Below, piece by piece: positions 8,533 through 13,617 of a DNA stretch of 27,639 nt. Each line of letters begins with the position of its first letter. Position 1 is the first letter of the stretch. Where the stretch lies: IMG/VR virus record IMGVR_UViG_3300037882_003601, positions 1 through 27,639 of that record, one strand, 5' to 3'. The position numbers and the translations under genes were made by a program. The notes below the pieces were generated by a model, which saw only the letters and a list, made by a program, of their open reading frames with translations, searched no databases and had not been told where the DNA came from. This stretch comes from a virus.

Positions 8533-8804
8533 TCGATGATTTTCCGAATCACTTCGCGGAATGTCAGCGGGTTTTCCTCATCGCCGGATAGCTGCACAGA
8601 CTGCGCGGCTTTGCCGTCTAATCGATCCGCCAACTCCTTGACTGCCCAAGGCTCGCCCAATGCAGCAAGGTCAAGCAACTTCTCCGCCGCTTCCCGTACC
8701 TTCTCACCATTATTCTGAGCAATCGCCCGCTTCAAATTATCGAGAAATGGCTTCTTAGCCAGTCCCCCCGCGGGGTTACCGGACTGCCCAGGTTTAAACG
8801 GCAT
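8529..8804 (-). CDS. Small terminase subunit candidate (DUF5681-like)
   Basis: 91 aa. The N-terminus FKPGQSGNPAGG is the signature of the DUF5681 family often found beside terL. The rest is helical (KPFLDNLKRAIAQNNGEKVREAAEKLLDLAALGEPWAVKELADRLDG would form two or three helices). Directly upstream of and overlapping terL, as small terminases are. It would recognise the packaging site and hand DNA to TerL. The protein is shorter than P22 gp3 (162 aa), so it may carry only the DNA-binding and oligomerising core. First gene after the late promoter region. Confidence 0.75.
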   Translation of the reverse strand: MPFKPGQSGNPAGGLAKKPFLDNLKRAIAQNNGEKVREAAEKLLDLAALGEPWAVKELADRLDGKAAQSVQLSGDEENPLTFREVIRKIIE

Positions 8805-8832
8805 TGCGCCGCAACTCTAACGATTTGAATTT

Positions 8833-8847
8833 GTTCGCTAGGCGAAC
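8833..8847. promoter_or_regulatory. Palindrome 1 (operator candidate) GTTCGCTAGGCGAAC
   Basis: Perfect 6-bp arms GTTCGC/GCGAAC around TAG. Identical to the site at 8938-8952, including three preceding T residues. It lies between the late promoter and terS, in the likely untranslated leader. Confidence 0.65.
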
Positions 8848-8900
8848 ATTTACCGAAACCATATTCATAAACCACAACATATAGTAGTTGCGAAGCCCTG

Positions 8901-8928
8901 AATGTACTACATATAGTGTTTTTGTCAA
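8901..8928 (-). promoter_or_regulatory. Candidate late promoter for the head operon
   Basis: Minus strand TTGACA (8928-8923), 16-bp spacer, TACATT (8906-8901). The -35 is perfect and the -10 is 4 of 6. It would start transcription near 8894, about 90 bases before terS. The palindrome just upstream of the -35 suggests regulation. Confidence 0.5.
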
Positions 8929-8937
8929 ACGCTATTT

Positions 8938-8952
8938 GTTCGCTAGGCGAAC
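8938..8952. promoter_or_regulatory. Palindrome 2 (operator candidate) GTTCGCTAGGCGAAC
   Basis: Second copy of the 15-bp palindrome, 105 bp from the first. It lies about ten bases upstream of the minus-strand -35 box (8923-8928), an activator-like position for the late operon, and about 50 bp upstream of the plus-strand -35 box. Confidence 0.65.
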
Positions 8953-9003
8953 TTTTTATCGTGAAATCAGCTAATTTATTTTAATTATTTGTTTAAATAG
9001 TTC

Positions 9004-9032
9004 TTGACATACTATCTATATATCTCTATAGT
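9004..9032 (+). promoter_or_regulatory. Strong sigma-70 type promoter for the 9090-9595 cassette
   Basis: TTGACA (9004-9009), 17-bp spacer, TATAGT (9027-9032). The region 9011-9032 also has matching ends ACTAT/ATAGT around a TATA-rich centre, an imperfect inverted repeat covering the -10 box where an autoregulator could bind. Further down, CCGGT (9064-9068) and ACCGG (9078-9082) form a hairpin whose 3' arm overlaps the GGAG ribosome site of the first gene. Confidence 0.75.
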
Positions 9033-9089
9033 TACAACATGACATCAGTCATACACACCCGCGCCGGTGAGTAGGCGACCGGAGAAAAA

Positions 9090-9401
9090 ATGAGCAAAAA
9101 TATCACAGAAAAACTCGCCGATTTATGTGTGGCTACCAATGGCGAAATTTACTATTCCGAGTGGGACGGTGGCGCATGGATGCATGAAGCGGTTGAAACT
9201 CAGGAAACAATTGAAAACTGGATCGAATCGAGCGCGACCTGGAACGAACGATCAGCCATGAAGCGCGGCGAAATCGCAAACATGCCATTCGTTTCCTGGG
9301 AAAACGTTCAAGTTCGAAAAGGCGACCAGCGCAAGAGCATTTCCGTTCTCGATTTTGGGGATTGCCGCTATGTCATTTCTCAAGACCTCACTGTTTTTTA
9401 A
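9090..9401 (+). CDS. Acidic 103-aa hypothetical protein, first gene of an opposite-strand cassette
   Basis: I do not recognise the family. The protein is clearly acidic (roughly 17 Asp/Glu against 10 Lys/Arg), soluble, Trp-rich in its first half (WDGGAWMHE, ENWIESSATW), and ends in beta strands (SISVLDFGDCRYVISQDLTVF). No signal peptide or membrane segment. It has its own strong promoter and GGAG ribosome site, and is directly followed by a small HTH gene (TAATG overlap). It runs against both neighbouring operons, as accessory (moron) genes do. A small acidic protein plus HTH regulator under a self-contained promoter is the layout of anti-CRISPR/Aca pairs, but this is analogy only. Confidence 0.72.
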   Translation: MSKNITEKLADLCVATNGEIYYSEWDGGAWMHEAVETQETIENWIESSATWNERSAMKRGEIANMPFVSWENVQVRKGDQRKSISVLDFGDCRYVISQDLTVF

Positions 9402-9595
9402 TGCCAACAATGACCCATTACCTATCAACCAAGGAATTCGCCGCTCAGTGCGGTCTTTGCGCCTCTAGAATATCCGTGCTGTGCAAGCTGGGGCGTATTC
9501 CGGGCGCGCAAAAAGTAGGCGGTGCGTACATTATCCCAGCTACTACCGTGATAATAAGCAATCCTAAACGCGGGCCTCGATCAACGAAATTTTAG
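9401..9595 (+). CDS. Small helix-turn-helix DNA-binding protein (HTH_17/excisionase-like)
   Basis: 64 aa. The winged-helix signature reads YLSTKEFAAQCGLCASRIS followed by LCKLGRIPGAQKVGGAYIIP, the typical HTH_17/MerR-like pattern with the RIPGA wing. A basic tail (NPKRGPRSTK) follows. The start at 9401 overlaps the preceding stop (TAATG); ATG at 9410 is an alternative. The 3' end overlaps the convergent VRR-NUC gene by 4 bp. It probably represses its own cassette promoter, whose -10 is covered by an inverted repeat. It could instead be an excisionase, but it is far from the integrase. Confidence 0.75.
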   Translation: MPTMTHYLSTKEFAAQCGLCASRISVLCKLGRIPGAQKVGGAYIIPATTVIISNPKRGPRSTKF

Positions 9596-9957
9596 ACATC
9601 GTCTAAATATTCCTTAACCACATTCGCCGCCTCATCACAGGATCGGCAAATCGCCGCCTTATTGCCGTATTCGGTCAATAATCGCAGAAAATCAAATTGC
9701 TCCGTTCGAACGATGCCTTTTTTGGCCTTGAACTCGATGTAAAGCGCCCCGAATCCCTTGCTTGGCACCGGCAAACACCAATCCGGCACGCCTTTGCGCA
9801 CGCCTTCTTTTTTCAGCATCGCGCCAACAATCACATTCCGGGCACCGCCGTTAGCAATGGCATACCCCAAATCCAGCGCGGGGTACTTTTTTTTGTTCCA
9901 GGCGCACCATTGGACAAACGCGACTTGGGTTAAATGTTCTTCGCGACTACGCGCCAT
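9592..9957 (-). CDS. VRR-NUC domain nuclease
   Basis: 121 aa, the usual size of a stand-alone phage VRR-NUC protein. The PD-(D/E)XK-like site is visible: E6/E7 in SREEHLTQ, GVPDW with D59, YIEFKAKKG with E75 and K77, and Gln87. Phage members often replace RusA-type resolvases and process replication or recombination intermediates before packaging. It is the last gene of the minus-strand early operon; 3 bases separate it from the HTH/zinc gene upstream. Converges with the plus-strand cassette (4-bp overlap). Confidence 0.88.
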   Translation of the reverse strand: MARSREEHLTQVAFVQWCAWNKKKYPALDLGYAIANGGARNVIVGAMLKKEGVRKGVPDWCLPVPSKGFGALYIEFKAKKGIVRTEQFDFLRLLTEYGNKAAICRSCDEAANVVKEYLDDV

Positions 9958-9960
9958 CGA

Positions 9961-10338
9961 TCAGCCCGCCTTTTTATATCGGCACGCATTCGAGCAAAAC
10001 CGGAACGTTTCTAGCTCGCTACGCGCTTGCCTCTTTTTTGTGCCGCAACGCTCGCATGTGCCAAACAGCACTAGGCGTTTGAACGTTTTCGTTCGACACG
10101 CATAGTTGACTTGGCCGAACGTGAGGCCGGTAATCAGCACAATATCGGCGTACGTTTTGCCTTTATCGCGCAGCTTTTTGATTTGTGCGGCCTGGGTTGC
10201 GGTCAAACGCTGCGTGAAATTTGATGTCTTGGGCGGTTTTTTGGGCGTTTTAGACCGCAATCGTTCGGGAACATAGCCCACTTGCCGCGCGGGTAGACCT
10301 AAATATTCGGCCGGTATGGTGGTATCGAGTAGATTCAT
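9961..10338 (-). CDS. HTH plus zinc-finger protein, candidate late regulator
   Basis: 125 aa. Residues 1-45 are basic and Pro-rich. Residues about 46-83 form an HTH (LTATQAAQIKKLRDKGKTYADI, GLTFGQVNYACR). A C-terminal zinc site follows: CERC (C95, C98) and CSNAC (C115, C119). DNA-binding by both parts is likely. It sits near the end of the early operon, just before the late operon, where lambda-like phages carry their late activator or antiterminator. It is therefore the best candidate in this window to act at the 8805-9089 palindromes. The role is inference; no homology to Q proteins is visible. Confidence 0.68.
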   Translation of the reverse strand: MNLLDTTIPAEYLGLPARQVGYVPERLRSKTPKKPPKTSNFTQRLTATQAAQIKKLRDKGKTYADIVLITGLTFGQVNYACRTKTFKRLVLFGTCERCGTKKRQARSELETFRFCSNACRYKKAG

Positions 10339-10339
10339 T

Positions 10340-10531
10340 TCATGCCTCCTTCTTCAAACCCGAATCATTGCGTGGCAATGGCTGCATGTATTCGCAACCG
10401 TTTTCCCGCATGAATGAGTCGGTGGCGTAAAACGCCCAAACGTATTGATACATGCCAGCTGGCGAGACGTAGCGCCAACACGCATCTTTAACCTGGCAGT
10501 CAGTGCCAGCGCATTTGGTGAGGACGCTCAT
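10340..10531 (-). CDS. Small Cys-rich phage protein (C-x5-C-x5-C)
   Basis: 63 aa from the ATG at 10531, which overlaps the upstream stop as ATGA. A longer reading from 10651 covers the upstream gene in another frame and is not preferred. The pattern CAGTDCQVKDACWRYVSP...QYVWAF...ENGCEYMQP is the common phage small protein with three spaced Cys, an Arg-Tyr, and a late CEYF-like motif; it probably binds a metal. Function unknown. It ends 2 bases before the HTH/zinc gene. Confidence 0.68.
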   Translation of the reverse strand: MSVLTKCAGTDCQVKDACWRYVSPAGMYQYVWAFYATDSFMRENGCEYMQPLPRNDSGLKKEA

Positions 10532-10719
10532 GCTCGCCTTTTTTGGTAGGTTTTGGAGGGGTAAGAATCGGGTGTAATCGGGACAAAAGCCGTTTCGTCT
10601 CTCATCGGCGTTGATATTTCGCCAGCCAAGATCCCAAACAATGCCCGCCACGATTGCGGGTTTTGCCGATACAGTCCCTTGATAATATCGATTTCGTCCG
10701 CTGGGAAGCCCGCCATCAC
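10528..10719 (-). CDS. Hypothetical protein, 63 aa
   Basis: Starts with two Met codons (MMAGFPADEIDIIKGLYR). The first half is helical with NPQSWRALFGILAG, the last third is polar and basic (SKTYQKRRA). No known family recognised. It lies between the 184-aa replication-region protein and the Cys-rich gene and is coupled to the latter by ATGA (10528-10531), which supports it over the overlapping ORF in the other frame. Confidence 0.5.
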   Translation of the reverse strand: MMAGFPADEIDIIKGLYRQNPQSWRALFGILAGEISTPMRDETAFVPITPDSYPSKTYQKRRA

Positions 10720-10767
10720 GCTATTAAAGTTGGCTATGGCGATGGGCTTTGCTCAGTGATAGATCGC

Positions 10768-11322
10768 TCATGCGACTACCAGCGCTTGCGCGGGTTTGTG
10801 GTAGTCAAGCAATGGGCAAACCGCGATAGCCGCAGGCAATGCGATCCGCCCTAACGTTACTGCCTCTGACAATTTGCGTTGCCTGTCGGCCAAGTCCCAG
10901 CCTTGGCTTACTATCCACGCACACGCCTGTTGATCGGCGCGCGCATCGCGCACAATCCGCTCGTAGGCTTCTTTAAACGCCATTCGTGCCGCAATCACGT
11001 CGCCCGATTCCAGCAAGTCACAAGCGCCGCTAAAAAAGGCTTTCTGTGCTTCCCTCGTCCAAACGGCGGTTTCGGCTTCGCTGTGCGGGCAGGTTGTCCA
11101 AGCCTCTTCCGCGCCCGGTCTGCCATCATCGATGCGAGAAATAACTGCCGGTAGGGTAAATGGCCCGGATAAGCCTTGCTTACACTTTTCCAGTGCCTTT
11201 AGAACCTGGATCGGATCGTATTTCGCCAACGAATCGGCAAACGCAAACAGCGCTGGATCGCTCAATGTCCGCCCACAGAGTTCAGCAGTTATCGATATCC
11301 CTTGTATTAATTTCTCTCTCAT
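10768..11322 (-). CDS. Replication-region phage protein with DDGRPGAEEAW motif
   Basis: 184 aa, mostly helical. The N-terminal part ELCGRTLSDPALFAFADSLAKYD...VLKALEKCKQGL, then SRIDDGRPGAEEAWTTCPHSEAETAVWT and ARMAFKEAYERIVRDAR, match a family of hypothetical proteins found beside replication genes in proteobacterial phages. The first 41 bp overlap the end of the 203-aa gene. It could be a helicase-loader-like partner (lambda P position), but no Walker motif is present, so it is not a DnaC-type ATPase. Function unknown. Confidence 0.75.
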   Translation of the reverse strand: MREKLIQGISITAELCGRTLSDPALFAFADSLAKYDPIQVLKALEKCKQGLSGPFTLPAVISRIDDGRPGAEEAWTTCPHSEAETAVWTREAQKAFFSGACDLLESGDVIAARMAFKEAYERIVRDARADQQACAWIVSQGWDLADRQRKLSEAVTLGRIALPAAIAVCPLLDYHKPAQALVVA

Positions 11323-11893
11323 TTTTTTTATCTCGCTCTCGCATCATTTGGATTACCCGATCAACCGACGAACCGTTTGCTGCATGCTTGTCAATTTGGT
11401 TCGCCGCCGTTTGCGTCATCTGTTTGTTTGTTGCCCATTCCGTGCGCAGCTTTTCCGCGTCGGCCAATAACAAGCCGACCGCGTGCCCCTTTTGAACATA
11501 GAATGTGTTGCGGTGCGTCAGGAAAAACGCCGCAATAAAGGGTGATTCGACCGCGCCTACCCGCTTTACGAAGTTCGCCATCTGTGTATTAACCATTGCA
11601 TTGCGCACGGGTTCTGAGCCGTACACGGCAAAATAGGCGTTGGAATAGCTTGCCCAGGTTTCCGCCGCGCTTACTTTTGCAACGTTTTTCGTTGCAATGC
11701 CCGCGTGCTTATTAGCACTTGATCTCCTAGATCGCTCGGTGCTGCTCATTGCGCCGCTCTTTAACGTGCCGTTTTCTAGGAGTAATTCGATCTCCATTCG
11801 CACCGCTTGCCGCACGTATTGCTCTAGCATGGACGGCATTTCCGATCGCAGCGTTGCGACCAATATCCGTTCTAATTTTTCTTCGCTGAACAT
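11282..11893 (-). CDS. Replication-region protein with LLADAEKLRTEWAT motif
   Basis: 203 aa. The first 40 residues are helical (SEEKLERILVATLRSEMPSM). A basic linker holds SSTERSRRSSANKH. The C-terminal domain (about 80-165) contains AAETWASYSNAYFAVYGSEP, VAAFFLTHRNTFYV-type sequence and GLLLADAEKLRTEWATN, a signature I associate with phage proteins in the O/P replication slot. Likely role: replication initiation or primosome; not proven. The start at 11893 overlaps the stop of a 22-aa leader peptide (TAATG), and a small hairpin covers its GGGG ribosome site. Confidence 0.75.
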   Translation of the reverse strand: MFSEEKLERILVATLRSEMPSMLEQYVRQAVRMEIELLLENGTLKSGAMSSTERSRRSSANKHAGIATKNVAKVSAAETWASYSNAYFAVYGSEPVRNAMVNTQMANFVKRVGAVESPFIAAFFLTHRNTFYVQKGHAVGLLLADAEKLRTEWATNKQMTQTAANQIDKHAANGSSVDRVIQMMRERDKKNEREINTRDIDNC

Positions 11894-11961
11894 TAATTTT
11901 TCCCCGGAAAAGGAAAATGCGCCCTGGTATTTAAAGCAGTGATCTGTAATGCTTCAAACAT
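11893..11961 (-). CDS. 22-aa leader peptide coupled to the replication gene
   Basis: ATG at 11961 has a strong ribosome site (AGAGGTAAAG). The peptide MFEALQITALN... ends with a TAA that overlaps the ATG of the 203-aa gene. Near its end the sequence TTTTC-CGGG-GAAAA can fold and cover the weak GGGG site of the next gene, so ribosomes finishing the leader would open it. Small size limits confidence. Confidence 0.5.
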   Translation of the reverse strand: MFEALQITALNTRAHFPFPGKN

Positions 11962-12256
11962 CTTTACCTCTTGTAGTTAGGTAAGGTTCCATGTTGAATC
12001 TCGGAGAAAATGGGCAAAGCTTCCCCTTACCCTTTTCCAAGCATGTCGTTCCACGTCGTTATTCGACGCGTAACGGGCAAATGGCTCAGGTATCACCGGC
12101 CATTCTTAGTCAGACTTTTACGGCTGATACGCCGCCCCGGACAGGCTCTAACTATTTCGCTTCCACCTCGAGGCTGTGTCCACTTCTAGCCTCAGTACCA
12201 CCCACACCCAAACGTTCTGGTTACCGTTACCTGTGTGAACGCATTACGCCTAACCT
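11962..12256. other. Non-coding stretch in the right-hand early operon
   Basis: I see no convincing gene. A plus-strand ORF (11991-12260) has no ribosome site, no recognisable family, and opposes the operon. Complementary pieces GTATCA (12090-12095) and TGATAC (12125-12130) with GG/CC flanks could form a bulged stem in the transcript, so this may be a structured untranslated leader. Confidence 0.4.
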
Positions 12257-12343
12257 TTAATCGTCGCCATTGTGTCGACGGATGACAGCGCCAGTAAACA
12301 CCGCTAGCACAAACGCCGCGATCAGATAAGTTGTGATGATCAT
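12257..12343 (-). CDS. 28-aa single-pass membrane peptide
   Basis: MIITTYLIAAFVLAVFTGAV is a clean transmembrane segment, followed by a basic/acidic tail RRHNGDD. The ribosome site AAGAAGGTAAGC just before the ATG is good. It lies immediately downstream of the terminator at 12361-12383, so it would be made only when transcription reads through. No family recognised. Confidence 0.55.
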   Translation of the reverse strand: MIITTYLIAAFVLAVFTGAVIRRHNGDD

Positions 12344-12353
12344 GCTTACCTTC

Positions 12354-12539
12354 TTACGAATAAAAATCCCGCACGAAGCAGGAAAACCCACCAGAGAGGG
12401 CTGGTCTACCGTGGGTAGGAGGAAATCGATTGATGCAAATAGGGGGGGAATTAGAGATGGCTTGGCAGGCAGCTATGCGAAATAGCCACTCGCGCGACAG
12501 GAAGATACAAAACGTATCAAAATGCGTTTGATTCATCAT
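12354..12539 (-). CDS. Possible 61-aa protein overlapping the terminator
   Basis: ATG at 12539 (with a second ATG next) has GAGAGG eight bases upstream. The product includes FDTFCIFLSREWLFRIAAC and ends GRPALSGGFSCFVRDFYS; its last codons are the terminator hairpin itself. This end is loosely reminiscent of small Icd/Ash-type phage peptides encoded over control RNAs, from memory only. A longer start at GTG 12548 is less likely. May be a chance ORF. Confidence 0.35.
   Translation of the reverse strand: MMNQTHFDTFCIFLSREWLFRIAACQAISNSPPICINRFPPTHGRPALSGGFSCFVRDFYS
12361..12383 (-). terminator. tR1-like terminator between cro and the replication genes
   Basis: Minus strand: CCTGC (12382-12378), loop TTCGT, GCGGG (12372-12368; one U-G pair), then ATTTTTA. 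Short stem, so termination may be partial, as for lambda tR1. Readthrough reaches the membrane peptide, leader and replication genes. Upstream, CCCAC/GTGGG (12389-12393 with 12411-12415) encloses CCAG/CTGG, a second fold. Confidence 0.65.
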
Positions 12540-12570
12540 TACCAGCACCTCTCAATTTCCATCTAATTCG

Positions 12571-12667
12571 CCCAGGGGTCAGCCGCTGGGAATTTCCACT
12601 ACAAGTTCAACTCTCTCAAGCCTAAACGCCTGGGATTAGGTGCCCCGTTTCTCGCCAACTACGGGAC
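12571..12667 (-). ncRNA. Candidate structured RNA downstream of cro
   Basis: Three hairpins in 97 bases: stem A 12661-12667 with 12642-12648 (7 bp on the minus strand with one wobble, which would be a C-A mismatch on the plus strand), stem B CCTAA/TTAGG (12621-12625, 12636-12640) and stem C CCCAG/CTGGG (12571-12575, 12586-12590). The loop of B (CCTGGG, 12629-12634) is complementary to CCCAGG of stem C (12571-12576), allowing a switch or kissing contact. Could be an antisense regulator (C4-like in position) or a leader element. Confidence 0.4.
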
Positions 12668-12709
12668 AAGAGTTCGTGCATTGGGGGAGATACACTGCAA
12701 GCGAATTAC

Positions 12710-12892
12710 TTAATAATCACGCAAAGCATTAAAAATACGGTCAACAGTGCTAGGACGCGGTTCTTTGTATTTCCTGAGCATCCCTTGCAGGGTATTAATC
12801 GAAAAGCCGCTGTTTCGGCATATTTTTGCCCAATCTCCGCGCCGCTTTTCCAAACGTTCTTTAACGAGTTTCAACTTGATTTCATAGTCCAT
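12710..12892 (-). CDS. Cro-like repressor
   Basis: 60 aa with one helix-turn-helix: GDWAKICRNSGFSINTLQGML, flanked by charged helices (KLVKERLEKRR and STVDRIFNALRD). Size and position, divergent from the XRE repressor, are those of Cro in lambda-like phages. The predicted promoter places the transcription start at the A of the ATG, so the mRNA may be leaderless. It probably binds the AGTACnAAAnGACATW sites next to it and shuts off the repressor promoter. Confidence 0.82.
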   Translation of the reverse strand: MDYEIKLKLVKERLEKRRGDWAKICRNSGFSINTLQGMLRKYKEPRPSTVDRIFNALRDY

Positions 12893-12898
12893 GCGCCT

Positions 12899-12927
12899 AG
12901 TATGTCCTTTGGTACTGTCGTTGTCAA
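12899..12927 (-). promoter_or_regulatory. PR-like promoter for cro and the replication operon
   Basis: Minus strand TTGACA (12927-12922), 17-bp spacer, CATACT (12904-12899). The start point falls at about 12892. Operator-like site O1 covers the spacer and -10. Confidence 0.7.
12901..12916. promoter_or_regulatory. Operator-like site O1
   Basis: TATGTCCTTTGGTACT; its reverse complement AGTACCAAAGGACATA fits the shared pattern AGTACnAAAnGACATW. Overlaps the PR-like -10 and spacer. Confidence 0.6.
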
Positions 12928-12950
12928 GTACGAAATGACATTGTTAACAT
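12921..12950 (+). promoter_or_regulatory. PRM-like promoter for the repressor
   Basis: TTGTCA (12921-12926), 18-bp spacer, TAACAT (12945-12950). Weak, as maintenance promoters are. Its -35 coincides with the -35 of the divergent promoter (TTGTCAA reads as both), so only one polymerase can bind. Because the -10 covers 12945-12950, the ATG at 12949 cannot be the repressor start from this promoter. Confidence 0.5.
12927..12942. promoter_or_regulatory. Operator-like site O2
   Basis: AGTACGAAATGACATT, same pattern as O1 in the opposite orientation. Lies in the spacer of the PRM-like promoter, next to the shared -35. Confidence 0.6.
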
Positions 12951-12965
12951 GTACCAAAAGAAACT
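12950..12965. promoter_or_regulatory. Operator-like site O3 (weak)
   Basis: TGTACCAAAAGAAACT keeps GTACCAAA and the following G but loses GACAT. Overlaps the end of the PRM-like -10, a position suited to self-repression. Confidence 0.35.
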
Positions 12966-13002
12966 TGTTTTAACCTATTATTTATTAATGGAAATAATAA
13001 AA

Positions 13003-13317
13003 ATGCCCAGTGAGATTCTTGCTGAAAACATGCTAGCGTTACGCGACAACGGTAATGCAGGGAAAACCCAAGCCGAAATTGCGAAGGCTTCCGGGTTATC
13101 GCAAAAGAAAATCAGTCGCATCATTAGAAATGAGCAGGAAACCGGAATTGACACGCTTGCTAAACTCGCGATGGGGTTTGGGTTGCAGGCATGGCAATTG
13201 TTAGTTGAGAACCTTGACCCCAAAAACCCGCCGGTGCTTGTGCCAATCAGTGAAAAAGAACTGCTGCTTTATAAAAAATTATTAGAAACCGCCAAACTTT
13301 TCGAGAAGACAAAATGA
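13003..13317 (+). CDS. Phage repressor, XRE-family HTH (CI-like)
   Basis: 104 aa from ATG 13003 (EILAENMLALRDNG). The HTH is clear: KTQAEIAKASGLSQKKISRIIR, followed by TGIDTLAKLAMGFGLQAWQLL. The C-terminus (NPPVLVPISEKELLLYKKLLE) is the usual tail of short, non-cleavable repressors; the S24/LexA-type peptidase domain of lambda CI is absent, so induction by RecA cleavage is not expected. ATG 12988 is possible; ATG 12949 lies on the -10. Divergent from the Cro-like gene, coupled to the lipoprotein by ATGA (13314-13317). Confidence 0.82.
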   Translation: MPSEILAENMLALRDNGNAGKTQAEIAKASGLSQKKISRIIRNEQETGIDTLAKLAMGFGLQAWQLLVENLDPKNPPVLVPISEKELLLYKKLLETAKLFEKTK

Positions 13318-13547
13318 AAAAAACAATCATGCTGTTGTTAGTCTCCACTCTTTGCGCATGCGCTTCACACCCCATGACCTCACACGAACGTGCAGAATTA
13401 AGCCGAATAATGTCTGAATATCAACGACAATCGCATGAGGCCGGACAGGCGCGAGAAATGGCTATGCGTAATCGCCAGCATCGGAATACGCCTATGCATA
13501 CTCAGTGCTACATGCTGGGCAATACCCTCAACTGCAACACTCAATAG
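13314..13547 (+). CDS. Small lipoprotein coupled to the repressor
   Basis: 77 aa with a lipoprotein signal: MKK, hydrophobic TIMLLLVSTL, and lipobox L-C-A-C with the modified Cys at about residue 17. The mature part is polar (HERAELSRIMSEYQRQ, HRNTPMHTQC) and ends GNTLNCNTQ, with Cys65 and Cys74 possibly bonded. Its start overlaps the repressor stop, so it should be made in lysogens. A prophage-expressed surface lipoprotein may exclude superinfecting phages or alter the host envelope; this is inference. Confidence 0.75.
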   Translation: MKKTIMLLLVSTLCACASHPMTSHERAELSRIMSEYQRQSHEAGQAREMAMRNRQHRNTPMHTQCYMLGNTLNCNTQ

Positions 13548-13601
13548 CCTTACCCTAGCAAGTTAACCGCTGAACCAAGCAACGCTTTCGTTCGTGCTAG
13601 A

Positions 13602-13617
13602 TATGTCTTTTTGTACT
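13602..13617. promoter_or_regulatory. Operator-like site O4 (OL-like)
   Basis: TATGTCTTTTTGTACT; reverse complement AGTACAAAAAGACATA matches the switch-region pattern. It touches the -35 of the promoter at 13617. A further half-site GGACATA (13636-13642) lies next to the -10. Confidence 0.6.

Larger units (their letters stand above)
8805..9089. promoter_or_regulatory. Divergent control region between late operon and the 9090-9595 cassette
   Basis: No protein gene fits here. The stretch is AT-rich compared with its flanks and holds a minus-strand promoter, a plus-strand promoter, two identical palindromes 105 bp apart and a direct repeat ACATATAGT (8877-8885 and 8909-8917, spaced 32 bp). The elements are listed separately. 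Confidence 0.7.

Noticed and set aside
10532-10651. N-terminal extension of the Cys-rich gene
   Set aside because: It overlaps the upstream 63-aa gene in another frame, while ATG 10531 is coupled to that gene's stop.
11991-12052. tRNA-like fold around the paired AAGG/CCTT segments
   Set aside because: I cannot place a T-arm with GTTCGA, an anticodon arm and an acceptor stem together; no tRNA gene is supported anywhere in the window.
11991-12260. Plus-strand 89-aa ORF
   Set aside because: No ribosome site, no recognisable family, unusual composition, and opposite to the surrounding operon.
12949-13002. Extended repressor start at ATG 12949
   Set aside because: The ATG lies in the -10 of the likely repressor promoter and has no ribosome site; relatives of this repressor begin at the EILAEN region.
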